In this document: positions 18,434 through 27,133 of the stretch, one piece after another | Numbering within the stretch: position 1 is the first letter of the stretch | How the letters are laid out: every line of letters starts with the position of its first letter | Assembly: GCA_019635315.1 (NCBI GenBank) | Contig: JAHBZT010000004.1 | Coordinates: 372,001-436,000 of the forward strand | Source: Rubrivivax sp. | Lineage (GTDB): Bacteria > Pseudomonadota > Gammaproteobacteria > Burkholderiales > Burkholderiaceae_C | Direction: 5' to 3' | Length of the DNA: 64,000 nucleotides | Position numbers and translations under genes: made by a program | Notes under the pieces: generated by a model | Database searches by the model: none | Told to the model about the DNA's origin: nothing | The model's input: the letters and a program-made list of their open reading frames with translations, nothing else

Positions 18434-19384
18434 ATGCCGCCACTCGTGCCAAGAAAAAACATAACGCAGGACCTTCAGCACACGGCGACCATCAGTCGAC
18501 GCTCTCTGGGCATGCTCGCGCTCACCATGTGCCTCGGCGTCCCTGCTGCGAGTGCCGCGCCCGCCGTGCTTCGCGTGCTCATGGCGGACCAGCCGACACC
18601 GGCTGCGCGCGAGACGCTGGCCGCTTTGATCAGGCGCTTCCCGTCGACCACGACCGACACCGATGCGCGCCGGTTGGTGGCGCGGCCTGGCGCAGCGGTC
18701 CACGTGGCCTTGGGCGCCGATGCGCTGAAGGCGCTCCTGGAGGCGGGATCGAACAGCCCCTTGCTGTCACTGCTGTCGTCGAGCGAGTCTTTCCGCGCGA
18801 CGGTCGCCGCGGCGAGCGCCGAGCGTCGCCGCGCGCCGCTCTGCGCGGTATACGCCGAGGCGGCGCCGGCGCAGCAGATGAAGCTGATCCGCCTGATCTT
18901 CCGGCGGCAGGTGAGGGTGGGCGTTCTGCTCACCGAGAACACAGCGCATATCGAGCCGCTGATCCGCTCGGCGGCGCGCAGCGTCGACCTGGACGTGGAC
19001 ATCCAGCGCATGGAACGAGGCGACAACCCGATCCGCGCCCTCAATCGGCTCGCCTCGGCGAACGTGCTCCTAGCTGTGCCGGACCGCGCGATCTTCTCGC
19101 AGGAGAACGTGCAGAGCTTGCTCGAAGCGACGTATCGACGCGGGCTGCCGGTGGTGGGGTTCTCGTCGGCGCTGGTTCGCGCCGGCACGCTGGCGTCGGT
19201 CTATTCGACCGTTGACGAGGTCATGGCGCAGGCCAGCATGCTGATCGAGGAGCTGGCGAACGGTCAGCAGCCAGATGCGCAGTACCCGATCTACTGGCGC
19301 GTTGCGGTAAACGAGAGCGTAGCCCGATCCATGAACATTCCCATCGACGACGACGCCCGGGGCTTCGCCAGCCCGGTCCGCTGA
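18434..19384 (+). CDS. ABC-type periplasmic binding protein (ABC_sub_bind-like), exported
   Basis: The product is 316 residues. Near residue 20 there is SRRSLGMLALTMCLGVPAA, an export signal with twin arginines that could be Tat- or Sec-type. The mature part has two Rossmann-like lobes (VRVGVLLTENTAHIEPLIRS; LPVVGFSSALVRAGTLASVY) as in the PF04392-type binding proteins, which are often encoded without a permease. There is no permease or ATPase nearby. The gene ends 1 bp before the kinase gene, so it probably presents a ligand to that kinase rather than feeding a transporter. Confidence 0.7.
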   Translation: MPPLVPRKNITQDLQHTATISRRSLGMLALTMCLGVPAASAAPAVLRVLMADQPTPAARETLAALIRRFPSTTTDTDARRLVARPGAAVHVALGADALKALLEAGSNSPLLSLLSSSESFRATVAAASAERRRAPLCAVYAEAAPAQQMKLIRLIFRRQVRVGVLLTENTAHIEPLIRSAARSVDLDVDIQRMERGDNPIRALNRLASANVLLAVPDRAIFSQENVQSLLEATYRRGLPVVGFSSALVRAGTLASVYSTVDEVMAQASMLIEELANGQQPDAQYPIYWRVAVNESVARSMNIPIDDDARGFASPVR

Positions 19385-19385
19385 C

Positions 19386-20876
19386 ATGCGCACACCTCGG
19401 CCATCGCACTGGGGCATCACCACGCGGTTGGTGATGGTGGCAAGCGTACCTGCGCTCCTCATGTTCCTGGTGATCACCGCGGCGCTGTACGTCAGCGGCC
19501 AGGACGAAGCGACCGAGGCAGTGCGGGAGCGAGGCGCGTTGATCGCATCCTCGCTGGCGCAGACAGGCCAGTACGGCCTGGTGTCGGGCAACAGCGCTTC
19601 GTTGGAGCGCAGCATCCAGCGCCTGGTCGAGTCCGACCCCACGATCGCGTCGATTCACTTGCGCGACGCCGGAGGACGAGTGGTTGCCGCGGCGCAGGCG
19701 CCGGATCGGCAAGCGAGTTTCACCTTCGAGAGGGAAATGCGCGCCGACGTGTTCGCGCTCGACTTGCTGGACAACTCGCGGGCGACCGCCCGTGGTGCCG
19801 TGCCGGATGCCACGACCAGCGAGGGCCGCGTGGTCGGCAAGGTGACGGTGCGCATGTCCAGCGAGCCGATCGTCAGGCAGCGCCTGCGGCGCATCGCCTT
19901 TGGGGCGGCCGCGGTGCTGCTTGCTGCCGCCATCAGCATCATGGCCGGGCTCACGCTCGCGCTGCGCTTGAGGGAGCCGCTGCGCGCGGTCATGGCTGCG
20001 CTGCGCGAGATCCGGCAGGGGCGCTTCGACGTGACGCTGCCGACGGGCGCCAGCGGCGAACTCGGCGAACTGCAGGCGACCATCAACGAGATGGCGCATG
20101 GCCTGTCGGTGCGGCGTGAGGAACTCCAGGCGCTCGTCGAAAGGCGCACTGCGGACCTGCAGGCGGCGATGGAGCAGGCGCGCATCGCCGACGCCGAGCG
20201 CCGGCGGCTGATCGCGCGCAGCAACCGGCAGCTCGAGGACGAAAGGAAGCGCATCGCTGTCGAGATCCATGACCATCTGAACGCCTCGTTGATCGGATTG
20301 CGTTCGAAGGCGCAGCACATCGCCGAGCTCTCCGCGGCGATGAGCGGTTCGACGGCCCGCGAGGTGCACGTGACTGCAACCGAGATCACCGACACCATCG
20401 CCGGGCTCTACAAGAGCGCAAGGGATCTGATCAAGCAGCTGCGCCCCGAAGTCATCGACGTCCTGGGCCTGACGGGGGCGCTGCAGGAGATGACGCGCGA
20501 GTACAACCAGCTCGTGCCGGCCATCCGCTTCGTGTTGCACGTGTCGCCGGACTTTCCGAACATGAGGGGCCAGGTGGCGATCGTCGCCTACCGGCTCGTG
20601 CAGGAAGCGTTGTCGAACGTGGTCAAGCACGCCTCCGCAAGCAGGGTGGAGGTGTCGCTGACTGCACCAGCAGGGAGCGACGAGGTCCTGATTGCCGTGC
20701 GCGACGACGGGGTCGGCTTCGATCCGGCCATGGTGCCAGGCGGGAGCCTGGGCCTGGCCGGAATGCGCGAGCGCGTCAGCGGGGCAGGCGGCCGCATGAG
20801 GATCCGATCGAGGCTCGGACGCGGAACCCGGGTCACGTTTCGCCTTCCCCTTGTCGACGGCGAAGCGGTCGCCTAG
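19386..20876 (+). CDS. NarX-like sensor histidine kinase with HAMP domain
   Basis: The product is 496 residues. A membrane segment at residues about 18-37 and another at about 172-195 enclose a periplasmic sensor region. HAMP follows (LREPLRAVMAALREIRQGRF), then a coiled coil, then the HisKA_3 box with His in RKRIAVEIHDHLNASLIGLR. The ATPase domain has the N box EALSNVVKHASA and G motifs RDDGVGFDPAM and GSLGLAGMRERV. This kinase class partners NarL-type regulators such as the one at 14633. It follows the binding-protein gene by 1 bp. Confidence 0.9.
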   Translation: MRTPRPSHWGITTRLVMVASVPALLMFLVITAALYVSGQDEATEAVRERGALIASSLAQTGQYGLVSGNSASLERSIQRLVESDPTIASIHLRDAGGRVVAAAQAPDRQASFTFEREMRADVFALDLLDNSRATARGAVPDATTSEGRVVGKVTVRMSSEPIVRQRLRRIAFGAAAVLLAAAISIMAGLTLALRLREPLRAVMAALREIRQGRFDVTLPTGASGELGELQATINEMAHGLSVRREELQALVERRTADLQAAMEQARIADAERRRLIARSNRQLEDERKRIAVEIHDHLNASLIGLRSKAQHIAELSAAMSGSTAREVHVTATEITDTIAGLYKSARDLIKQLRPEVIDVLGLTGALQEMTREYNQLVPAIRFVLHVSPDFPNMRGQVAIVAYRLVQEALSNVVKHASASRVEVSLTAPAGSDEVLIAVRDDGVGFDPAMVPGGSLGLAGMRERVSGAGGRMRIRSRLGRGTRVTFRLPLVDGEAVA

Positions 20877-20953
20877 CAACGCCGACCCGGTCGGAACCCC
20901 TGCGTACTTGACGCCGTTCGGGCCGGATTTCCACTGGCAATCGCAGCGGGTGC

Positions 20954-21901
20954 GTGACAAGACTAGGCACCCCGACCGGCGGTGCCGCGATGCAGCCAAG
21001 GACGATCCGACAAGCCACCGAGATCCTGCATGACGTGCTCGAGCGCAGACTGAGCTACCGCGAGGCCGGTGCGCGACACGGCATTGCCAGATCGACGGCC
21101 GAGAAGCAGGTGAAGGCTCTGGTCAGGCTGGCCGCCAGCCAGACACCCATCGGCATGCTGCGCGGGTCAGACCTGTCGAGCCTGGCGCTCTTGCGCGGAG
21201 CGCGCGATGACGTGCTCAGGGCCGTTCAGGCCTTCGACCCGGCCGCAAGCGCTCGCCGCCGCATGCCCCGCTGGGAAGGGGAGTTCACCGAGGCACTGAA
21301 GTCTCTTCGCTCGCAGAGTGAGAACGCCAATCGGGACGTCGCGCTGCTGCTGCTACTGTTCAGCACAGGCGCCAAGCCGCTTGAGATCGCGGCCCTACGA
21401 GTGCGCGACTACCTCACCCAGGATGGGCAACCTCGGGACTTCGCCGACATCGGTCATCTCGAAGAGGGGCAGCCTGGACGGCGGCCGCTCTACTTCTTGA
21501 GCCAGCGCCTGCGCAGCGCACTGGATGCATATCTCGAAGAGCGGTTCCGTCGAGGACTTGGCGTGAGCGGGCAGCCTGGCTATCGGGGTTTGGCTGCCGA
21601 CAGTAGCCTCTTTCTGACGAAGGACGGCCGGTCTTTCGAAGTGAAGGCGCGAAGCGCCAGTGACCCCCGACCGATTTGCCCCGTACTCGTGGCGACCTAT
21701 CGCCGCATCCTCGTCAGAGCCGGCATGTCCGGCATGACGATGCAAGCCGCACGAAGGCACGTTGCCCAGCGCCTGCTCGCGCGTGGCGCAACCCGAAGCC
21801 AAGTCGGAGAACTCCTGGGCATCGTGCACCAGCGATCCGTGCAGCGTTTGCTGCGCCGCGCTGCGCCGTCGATCGAGTACCTGGTCAAGGACATCACATA
21901 G
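20954..21901 (+). CDS. degenerate tyrosine-recombinase-like protein with N-terminal helix-turn-helix
   Basis: The product is 315 residues. Residues about 20-50 look like a helix-turn-helix (YREAGARHGIARSTAEKQVK). The rest follows the tyrosine recombinase fold, but the catalytic residues are gone: the first Arg is Lys (STGAKPLEIAAL), the HxxR box is not formed in MQAARRHVAQRLL, and the usual Tyr position in the LGIVHQRSVQRLL block is Leu. It probably binds DNA without cutting. Start 20954 or 20990 (MQPRTIRQA) are both possible. It begins 77 bp after the sensory block and 21 bp before DUF1173. Confidence 0.65.
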   Translation: MTRLGTPTGGAAMQPRTIRQATEILHDVLERRLSYREAGARHGIARSTAEKQVKALVRLAASQTPIGMLRGSDLSSLALLRGARDDVLRAVQAFDPAASARRRMPRWEGEFTEALKSLRSQSENANRDVALLLLLFSTGAKPLEIAALRVRDYLTQDGQPRDFADIGHLEEGQPGRRPLYFLSQRLRSALDAYLEERFRRGLGVSGQPGYRGLAADSSLFLTKDGRSFEVKARSASDPRPICPVLVATYRRILVRAGMSGMTMQAARRHVAQRLLARGATRSQVGELLGIVHQRSVQRLLRRAAPSIEYLVKDIT

Positions 21902-21922
21902 GCGATTTGTCGGGAAGCACTC

Positions 21923-23176
21923 GTGGACACAGCTCGATACTTCATCAAGGGACAGTCATTCGCCGCCTCGGATTCGCGCTTGCAGGACGCGTTGGCCCGG
22001 GTCTACGAATCCTCCGAGCGGCCCCGGTGCATGTGCGTGCCTGGCGGCGTCGAGATGTACGTGGCCAAGCACGCCGAGTTCGTCATCAAGCGCATGCCTG
22101 ATACCGGTCGCCTGCACCACGTGACGTGCCATTCGTTCGAGCCCGAGCCGGGCACGTCGGGCTTGGGCGAGCTGCTGGGCGAGGCGATCGTCGAGCATGC
22201 GCCCGAGCAGGTCGAGATCAGGACCGCATTCCCGCTCGCGCGCGTGGCGGGTCGGCCGATGCCTTGCGGTGAGGCCGCGGAGGACCCGGCCGCCGTCAAC
22301 GCACCGCGCAAGCGCATGAGCCTTCGGGCCGTGCTCCACTTCCTGTACGACCGCGCTGGCTTCAACCGTTGGTACCCGGCCATGGACGGTCGGCGCTCGC
22401 AGGCCGTGCTCCGCCGCTACCTGCTGGCGGCGGCGCAAGGGGTCACGGTCAAGGGCGGAACGCTGGAGGAGCGCCTGTTCGTCCCGGAGCAGTTCCGCGT
22501 GGCCGAGGCTGGTGAGATCGGCGAGCGCCGGCGGCGAAGGCTCTCGATGCTGCTGTCACCCGAGACCGACGTGCAGTTCAAGATGGCGATCCTGATCGGG
22601 CAGCTCAGCGGCGTCGAGGCGACTGCGTACGGACGCCGGCTCACGGTGAAGCACATGCCCGATGCGCCCCTGTACATGGACGAGAAGGCATGGGTGAGGG
22701 CGGAGCGCGCCTACGGGTCAACCTTGCAGGCCGTGGATGCCGACGTCGAGCGCAAACCGCGCGTGGTGATGGCGGCGCTGATCTACGCAAAGCGGGAGCA
22801 CATCTACCAGGTCGAGTCGCTGTCCCTGATGCTCACGACGGATCAGTGGATACCGCTCGAAGGGCTGCACGAGTTGCCTCTGATTGAGGCACTTCAGCGG
22901 CAAGGGCGGCAGTTCATCAAGCCGCTCAAGTACGACGTGAAGTCAGCCGCAAGCTTCCCGAACGCGCTGCTACTTGACGCCGGCGCCGCGCCTGTCGCGC
23001 TTCACGTGGTCAGTCCGTTCATGGATCCGAGGGAACGCGCTGCAAAGGAGAGCGTTCTGCGCTCGTCCGGCGAGACGGCTTGGACGTGGCTCACCGACAA
23101 AGGCATGCCGGACCTGCCGCCGCCTACGAAGGGGCATCGGACTGTTCATCTCGGTACCAATCGTCCGGCGCCTTGA
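21923..23176 (+). CDS. DUF1173 family protein
   Basis: The product is 417 residues and starts at a GTG. It matches the DUF1173 pattern by its length, an early RCMCVPGGVEMYVAKH block, a central RAVLHFLYDRAGFNRW segment, FKMAILIGQLSGVEAT, and the late LPLIEALQRQGRQFIKPLKY stretch. The family is found on conjugative plasmids and ICEs and has no known function. There is no membrane segment or signal. Its end overlaps by about 50 bp the convergent small gene on the other strand. Confidence 0.8.
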   Translation: MDTARYFIKGQSFAASDSRLQDALARVYESSERPRCMCVPGGVEMYVAKHAEFVIKRMPDTGRLHHVTCHSFEPEPGTSGLGELLGEAIVEHAPEQVEIRTAFPLARVAGRPMPCGEAAEDPAAVNAPRKRMSLRAVLHFLYDRAGFNRWYPAMDGRRSQAVLRRYLLAAAQGVTVKGGTLEERLFVPEQFRVAEAGEIGERRRRRLSMLLSPETDVQFKMAILIGQLSGVEATAYGRRLTVKHMPDAPLYMDEKAWVRAERAYGSTLQAVDADVERKPRVVMAALIYAKREHIYQVESLSLMLTTDQWIPLEGLHELPLIEALQRQGRQFIKPLKYDVKSAASFPNALLLDAGAAPVALHVVSPFMDPRERAAKESVLRSSGETAWTWLTDKGMPDLPPPTKGHRTVHLGTNRPAP

Positions 23177-23420
23177 ACACAGCCGGTGTTGGCGTGACGG
23201 TCGTATCGATGCCGGGATTGAAAGTTTGGACATTCGGCCTCTTCGGGCCAGGGGTCCTCAGGAACACCGGCTGGGCGCCGGCATGCGGCGGTAAGCCGAC
23301 CTTCACGTTGCACCGGGCGCGGACCGGGCCCGCCCGGGAGCTGGCACTCGCCACGGTCTGCTTTCCACTTCGCAATTTGGTTGCGAAGGACACGCGTAGG
23401 CTTACCGGCGTGCCCGTCAA
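23124..23420 (-). CDS. small unknown protein co-translated with a predicted nuclease
   Basis: A 98-codon frame starts at a TTG whose last two bases lie in the TGA of the upstream gene (TTGA overlap). Codon use is like that of coding DNA, and the C-terminus (PAVFKAPDDWYRDEQ) looks like a real protein end. No family is recognised. The 3' end overlaps the DUF1173 gene on the plus strand by 53 bp. Overlapping start and stop suggests it works with the nuclease-like gene. Confidence 0.45.
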   Translation of the reverse strand: MTGTPVSLRVSFATKLRSGKQTVASASSRAGPVRARCNVKVGLPPHAGAQPVFLRTPGPKRPNVQTFNPGIDTTVTPTPAVFKAPDDWYRDEQSDAPS

Positions 23421-24421
23421 GTAATGATGACGCTCGTTTCGGTCAGTCTATAGAACTTTAGTCCGATCCCGTTTCGCTCAAGTGCCGCCTTCAAGTCACG
23501 GGCCATCGCCTGGCCCGCCGGCAAGACGAGCGTCCGCGAGCAACTTTCGGCCTCGGCGTGCACAGTGAGCTGCCCAATTCCGGTGTACACGTCTCCTCGC
23601 GAGGCAGAGCTCTTCACCTCGAACGCTTCGACGAGAATTGAGCCCTTGGAAACGCCGAGGTCAAGCAAGCCAGTCTTTACGATGCGTTGTCCGGGTTGCA
23701 ACCCGCTGTCGCGCCGCCAGTCGCGAAGGGCCTTCACGACTTCTCCGTGCCGCGAGATGTAGTCGATGTCCCGACCAGGCGAGCGCCCCTTCTTGCGGCC
23801 AAAGAACTCATCGAAGTAGTCTCGTAGCTTGCGTTCCTTCGCCTTCGCTTCTGGCTTGGCCGTTTCTCCTCTGCGAACGGCATCCTTGAAGTTCAGCACA
23901 TCCTGCACGTAGGCCACGGCCGGACGAATCGCCCCACGACCGCTCACTGGCATCACGAGGATCCCCTCCCTAAACGTGCCGTCGGCCGCGTACACGGGCT
24001 GCAACCCCAGGTCTGCCCAAGCAACCAGGGCATCCTTCTTAACGCCTTCTGCGCCTCCACCGACTCTGCCGGAGTGGAAGAGGTAGACGCGGCCTGTTGT
24101 CGCATCCCTTGCAAAGAAGCCACCTACCGCGTCGTTGCGACCGTTGTACGGGACATTCACCTCCACCGCAATCGCAACACCAGGACCCTCTCCGATGCGG
24201 CCGAACCAGTTCAAGCGTCTCGGGTTCGCTGCGTTCTTGGGCCTGTGATCCTGCGACCAAAACCAGAAGTTCCCGTCAGTGCGCACAACGGCCTGGCGTT
24301 GCCGGCCACCCTGCCAACCAATGTCGCGAGTCGCCGTTTGCTTGAACTCTCGGTCTATCGTCGCTTCGAGCGCTGCCTGCGCCTGTTGTACTTCGCTGCG
24401 GGCTTCGACAAGCATGAACAT
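23417..24421 (-). CDS. predicted PD-(D/E)XK-type nuclease, possible defence protein
   Basis: The product is 334 residues. The N-terminus is a short helix followed by a beta-rich domain (FWFWSQDHRPKNAANPRRLN; AIAVEVNVPYNGRNDAVGGF). Near the C-terminus is ILVEAFEVKSSASRGDVYTG followed by IGQL. The E-V-K after a hydrophobic strand and the later Gly-Gln-Leu helix are typical of restriction-like nuclease folds. The Start at 24421 has GGAGG five bases upstream, a strong site. No methylase partner is adjacent. It forms a minus-strand cluster with one small gene on each side and is flanked by plus-strand backbone genes, as an inserted cargo would be. Confidence 0.55.
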   Translation of the reverse strand: MFMLVEARSEVQQAQAALEATIDREFKQTATRDIGWQGGRQRQAVVRTDGNFWFWSQDHRPKNAANPRRLNWFGRIGEGPGVAIAVEVNVPYNGRNDAVGGFFARDATTGRVYLFHSGRVGGGAEGVKKDALVAWADLGLQPVYAADGTFREGILVMPVSGRGAIRPAVAYVQDVLNFKDAVRRGETAKPEAKAKERKLRDYFDEFFGRKKGRSPGRDIDYISRHGEVVKALRDWRRDSGLQPGQRIVKTGLLDLGVSKGSILVEAFEVKSSASRGDVYTGIGQLTVHAEAESCSRTLVLPAGQAMARDLKAALERNGIGLKFYRLTETSVIIT

Positions 24422-24451
24422 GGTTTCCTCCAGTCTCAAGGCGACAGCGGG

Positions 24452-24763
24452 CTACCATGGAGATATTCGACGAGGTGCCACCCCCCGCGAGTACTTCACC
24501 GCCCACAGGGTTCGGATGGTTCTCTCGGCGAACCCCACGCTGTTCCTCTTCCCCGGTTGCATGCTGTTCGCGCCATTGTGCATGGCGGGAGGGAGTTCGG
24601 CCCGACTCGACGACGCCGCTTCGGGGGGCTCTGCATGGCCCCTGCGAGCGGCGGCTTCAGGGGCGACGGGCTCAACTTGGCGAATGTCAGATGGGTCGGT
24701 GGCTGCCGCACGAACCCGGACGACCAACGGTTCGTCTCTGGCAGGTTGCTGCTCGTTCCGCAT
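24452..24763 (-). CDS. small Ala/Pro/Glu-rich protein upstream of the predicted nuclease
   Basis: A 103-residue frame begins MRNEQQPARDEPLV and ends in WAVKYSRGVAPRRISPW. Third-position use fits coding DNA. No domain is recognised. It ends 30 bp before the nuclease gene start. The same frame is open to 24868, so the start is uncertain. The remaining bases 24764-24914 hold the start region of the plus-strand helicase, whose GAAGGAGG lies seven bases before its ATG. Confidence 0.4.
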   Translation of the reverse strand: MRNEQQPARDEPLVVRVRAAATDPSDIRQVEPVAPEAAARRGHAEPPEAASSSRAELPPAMHNGANSMQPGKRNSVGFAERTIRTLWAVKYSRGVAPRRISPW

Positions 24764-24914
24764 CCGCTCGGCGCACGTATCAAGGGGCCAGAACAACCAG
24801 CGCGGCTCCGGCCTGAGCCTTCGCGACCGCACATACCAAGCGCCTTGATTTGATTTGGGTTGAAGCAAGCGAAGCGCATCGGACTATCGATCGGCAACTC
24901 GAAGGAGGCCGATC

Positions 24915-27116
24915 ATGTCGAAGACCGAAATTCCGTCTCCCCGCAAACCGAGGCAGGTTGAAGGACGGTCGCTGCTGAGCGTGGAGGAGTGCCGGCAGAT
25001 CGCAGGCGAGTTCGACGGCACGACGGAGAGCATCGATGCGCTGCTGAAGAAGTGGTCGGCCATCAAGCCGGGGATCAAGCGCCACACCATCATCCGCGCG
25101 GCAAAGCGAGGCGGGTACCAAACGACGAAGGATCGGAAGGACTGGACACCCGAAGAGGACCGGTACCTGCGCGAGAACTGGCACCGAATGTCGGCTGACG
25201 AGATCGCGGCCGCGCTGGGCCGCGGCTTCAACTCGGTCAACCTACGGCGAAAGCGGATCGGTGTCGGGCGATACGACGGCGAGGACCTGACGATCCGCGA
25301 CCTCGAAGAGCTGACCCGCATCGACCACCGGCAATGGCACGACTTCGTCGCTCGCGGATGGCTCCGGGCGAGACAGCGCGGCCGCCGCAAGGGCGCGGCG
25401 CCGATCACCTATGTCGGCCTGAACGCCCTTCGCTCGTTGCTGACGGACCATCCCGAGATCTGCGACTACCGTCGGGCGCCGAAGGCGACGATCGTCGCAC
25501 TGGAGTTGGACCGGGTGCCTGACCCGCCGGCGTGGAAACGCGTCGTGTGCAAGTCATCGTCCTGGCGGGAGCAGATCAAGCCGACGCCCACGGGTCGCAC
25601 CGTCACCCACGGCGTTGCTCCGATGGAGATGCGCCTCCACACGTTCCGCCACCGCTCCTGCGAAGAGGAGGGGGGAACGTCGTTCTGGGCACCGCTGTAC
25701 GCGTCGCCTTCCTGCCCGCGCTGCGGCTGCCAAGTGTCCCGGTACTCCGACGAAGGGCTGTTCACTGACCTGGACCCGGGCAACGACGAGGTCATCGACA
25801 TCCAGGCACGCAAGCTCGGCCTCACTTGGCGAGACGGCAAGCTGCGCGACGGCAACGGCGAGGTGGTCAGTGATCGCGACATCCTGAGTTCACTGTTCAG
25901 CGCCGGCCGGCGCGCGGCGCGGTCGATCAAGGCGTTCGAGAAGCTCCTGGAGGCCGGCCTGAGCCTGGCGCAGGCGAAGCCTGTGGCGCCGCATCGCCTG
26001 CTGGACAACATCCTCGACCTCGAATTGCGCGCCGACCAGGAGCAGGCACTGCAGACCTTTGTCGAGACCGGTGCGATGACTGCGGCCCATGCCATGAGCT
26101 TCGGCAAGAGCACGTTGGGAATGATGGCCCTGACGCGCATCGCCGGCCGGCACCTGCTCATGGTCGACACGCAGCTGCTGCGCGAGCAGTGGATCGAGAA
26201 GCTGACCGCACTGTCTCCGCGGGTCGCGGTAAGGCGCTGCCACAAGCCGGCCAAGCATGTTCTCGTGATCTACGACCGCGAAGGCAACGAGCGCTGCGTG
26301 ATCGACATCTATAGCTACCAGACTCGGGCCAGGCTGGACGGGCCCTGGGTCGTGGGCTGCTTCGATGAGGTGCATCGGCTGCCGGCGGCGCTTGCCCACC
26401 GCCACGCTTTCGCACGAACCGAGTACCGCATCGGGTTGTCGTCGACGCCCGACCTGCGTTGCGACGGCCGTGGCGCGTTCGTGTCCCGGATGACCGGCGC
26501 GCTCGTCGGCGACGACTGGACCGAGCAGATGCGAACCGGCGTGGTTAAGCGCGTCCCTGTCAAAGTCATCCTCGTCGAGGACCGCGAGCACAAGCACGAG
26601 GTCGTCGGTGAGATCCTGCGGCAGTACGAATCGGTCGTCGTGCTCTGCGAGGCGATCGAAGACGGCCGCGAGCTCGAGCTGCGCTACGGCATTCCCTTCA
26701 TTCACAGCCAGACGAAGCACAAGCTCAAGGTGTTGCGCGCGGCCAGGAGCATGGTGCTGTCGCGCATCGGCGACGCCGGCATCAGCGTGCCTCACTGCGA
26801 GGTGACGGTCGACCACTCGGGCCTGTTCGGGTCTCGGATCCAGAGCCTGCAGCGCCTGGGCCGGCTCATGCACTCCGATCGCGCGTGCTACCACTGCATC
26901 CTGATGACGCGCGTCGAGAGGTACGAGCGCTTTGCAGGACGCGTCGAAGCGATCCGAAGGAAGGGCTTCGACGTCGTCGAGGAGGTGGCGACCCGGAAGG
27001 AGACGAGCGTGCAAAGGCTGCTGAGTCCAGCGCTGCAGGCTCGCGTATCGGCGCAAGAGAACCCGTACCTGTCCATGCTCGGCTGGCTGAAGGACAGCTT
27101 GAACCTCGCGGCCTGA
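24915..27116 (+). CDS. XPB/Rad25-like superfamily 2 DNA helicase with N-terminal SANT-like domain
   Basis: The product is 733 residues. Residues about 70-115 resemble a Myb/SANT DNA-binding fold (DWTPEEDRYLRENWHRMSAD). A four-Cys/His region around residues 245-275 (HRSCEEEGG, CPRCGCQ) may bind zinc. Helicase domain 1 starts at about residue 360 with the Q-like motif ELRADQEQALQT, a modified Walker A (AHAMSFGKST), and DEVHR as the DExx box. Domain 2 has the Arg-finger-type motif (SRIQSLQRLGRLMH). Start 24915 is fixed by a strong ribosome-binding site. The next gene is also a helicase, so this looks like a plasmid-type DNA processing set. Confidence 0.8.
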   Translation: MSKTEIPSPRKPRQVEGRSLLSVEECRQIAGEFDGTTESIDALLKKWSAIKPGIKRHTIIRAAKRGGYQTTKDRKDWTPEEDRYLRENWHRMSADEIAAALGRGFNSVNLRRKRIGVGRYDGEDLTIRDLEELTRIDHRQWHDFVARGWLRARQRGRRKGAAPITYVGLNALRSLLTDHPEICDYRRAPKATIVALELDRVPDPPAWKRVVCKSSSWREQIKPTPTGRTVTHGVAPMEMRLHTFRHRSCEEEGGTSFWAPLYASPSCPRCGCQVSRYSDEGLFTDLDPGNDEVIDIQARKLGLTWRDGKLRDGNGEVVSDRDILSSLFSAGRRAARSIKAFEKLLEAGLSLAQAKPVAPHRLLDNILDLELRADQEQALQTFVETGAMTAAHAMSFGKSTLGMMALTRIAGRHLLMVDTQLLREQWIEKLTALSPRVAVRRCHKPAKHVLVIYDREGNERCVIDIYSYQTRARLDGPWVVGCFDEVHRLPAALAHRHAFARTEYRIGLSSTPDLRCDGRGAFVSRMTGALVGDDWTEQMRTGVVKRVPVKVILVEDREHKHEVVGEILRQYESVVVLCEAIEDGRELELRYGIPFIHSQTKHKLKVLRAARSMVLSRIGDAGISVPHCEVTVDHSGLFGSRIQSLQRLGRLMHSDRACYHCILMTRVERYERFAGRVEAIRRKGFDVVEEVATRKETSVQRLLSPALQARVSAQENPYLSMLGWLKDSLNLAA

Positions 27117-27133
27117 CTCATAGCCTGAAGTCC

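Noticed and set aside
20879-20898. AACGCCGAC-nnn-GTCGGA resembles the hairpin of repeat copy 2 (12657-12675).
   Set aside because: The conserved blocks of the repeat are absent, and such short dyads are frequent at this GC content; not called as a fourth copy.
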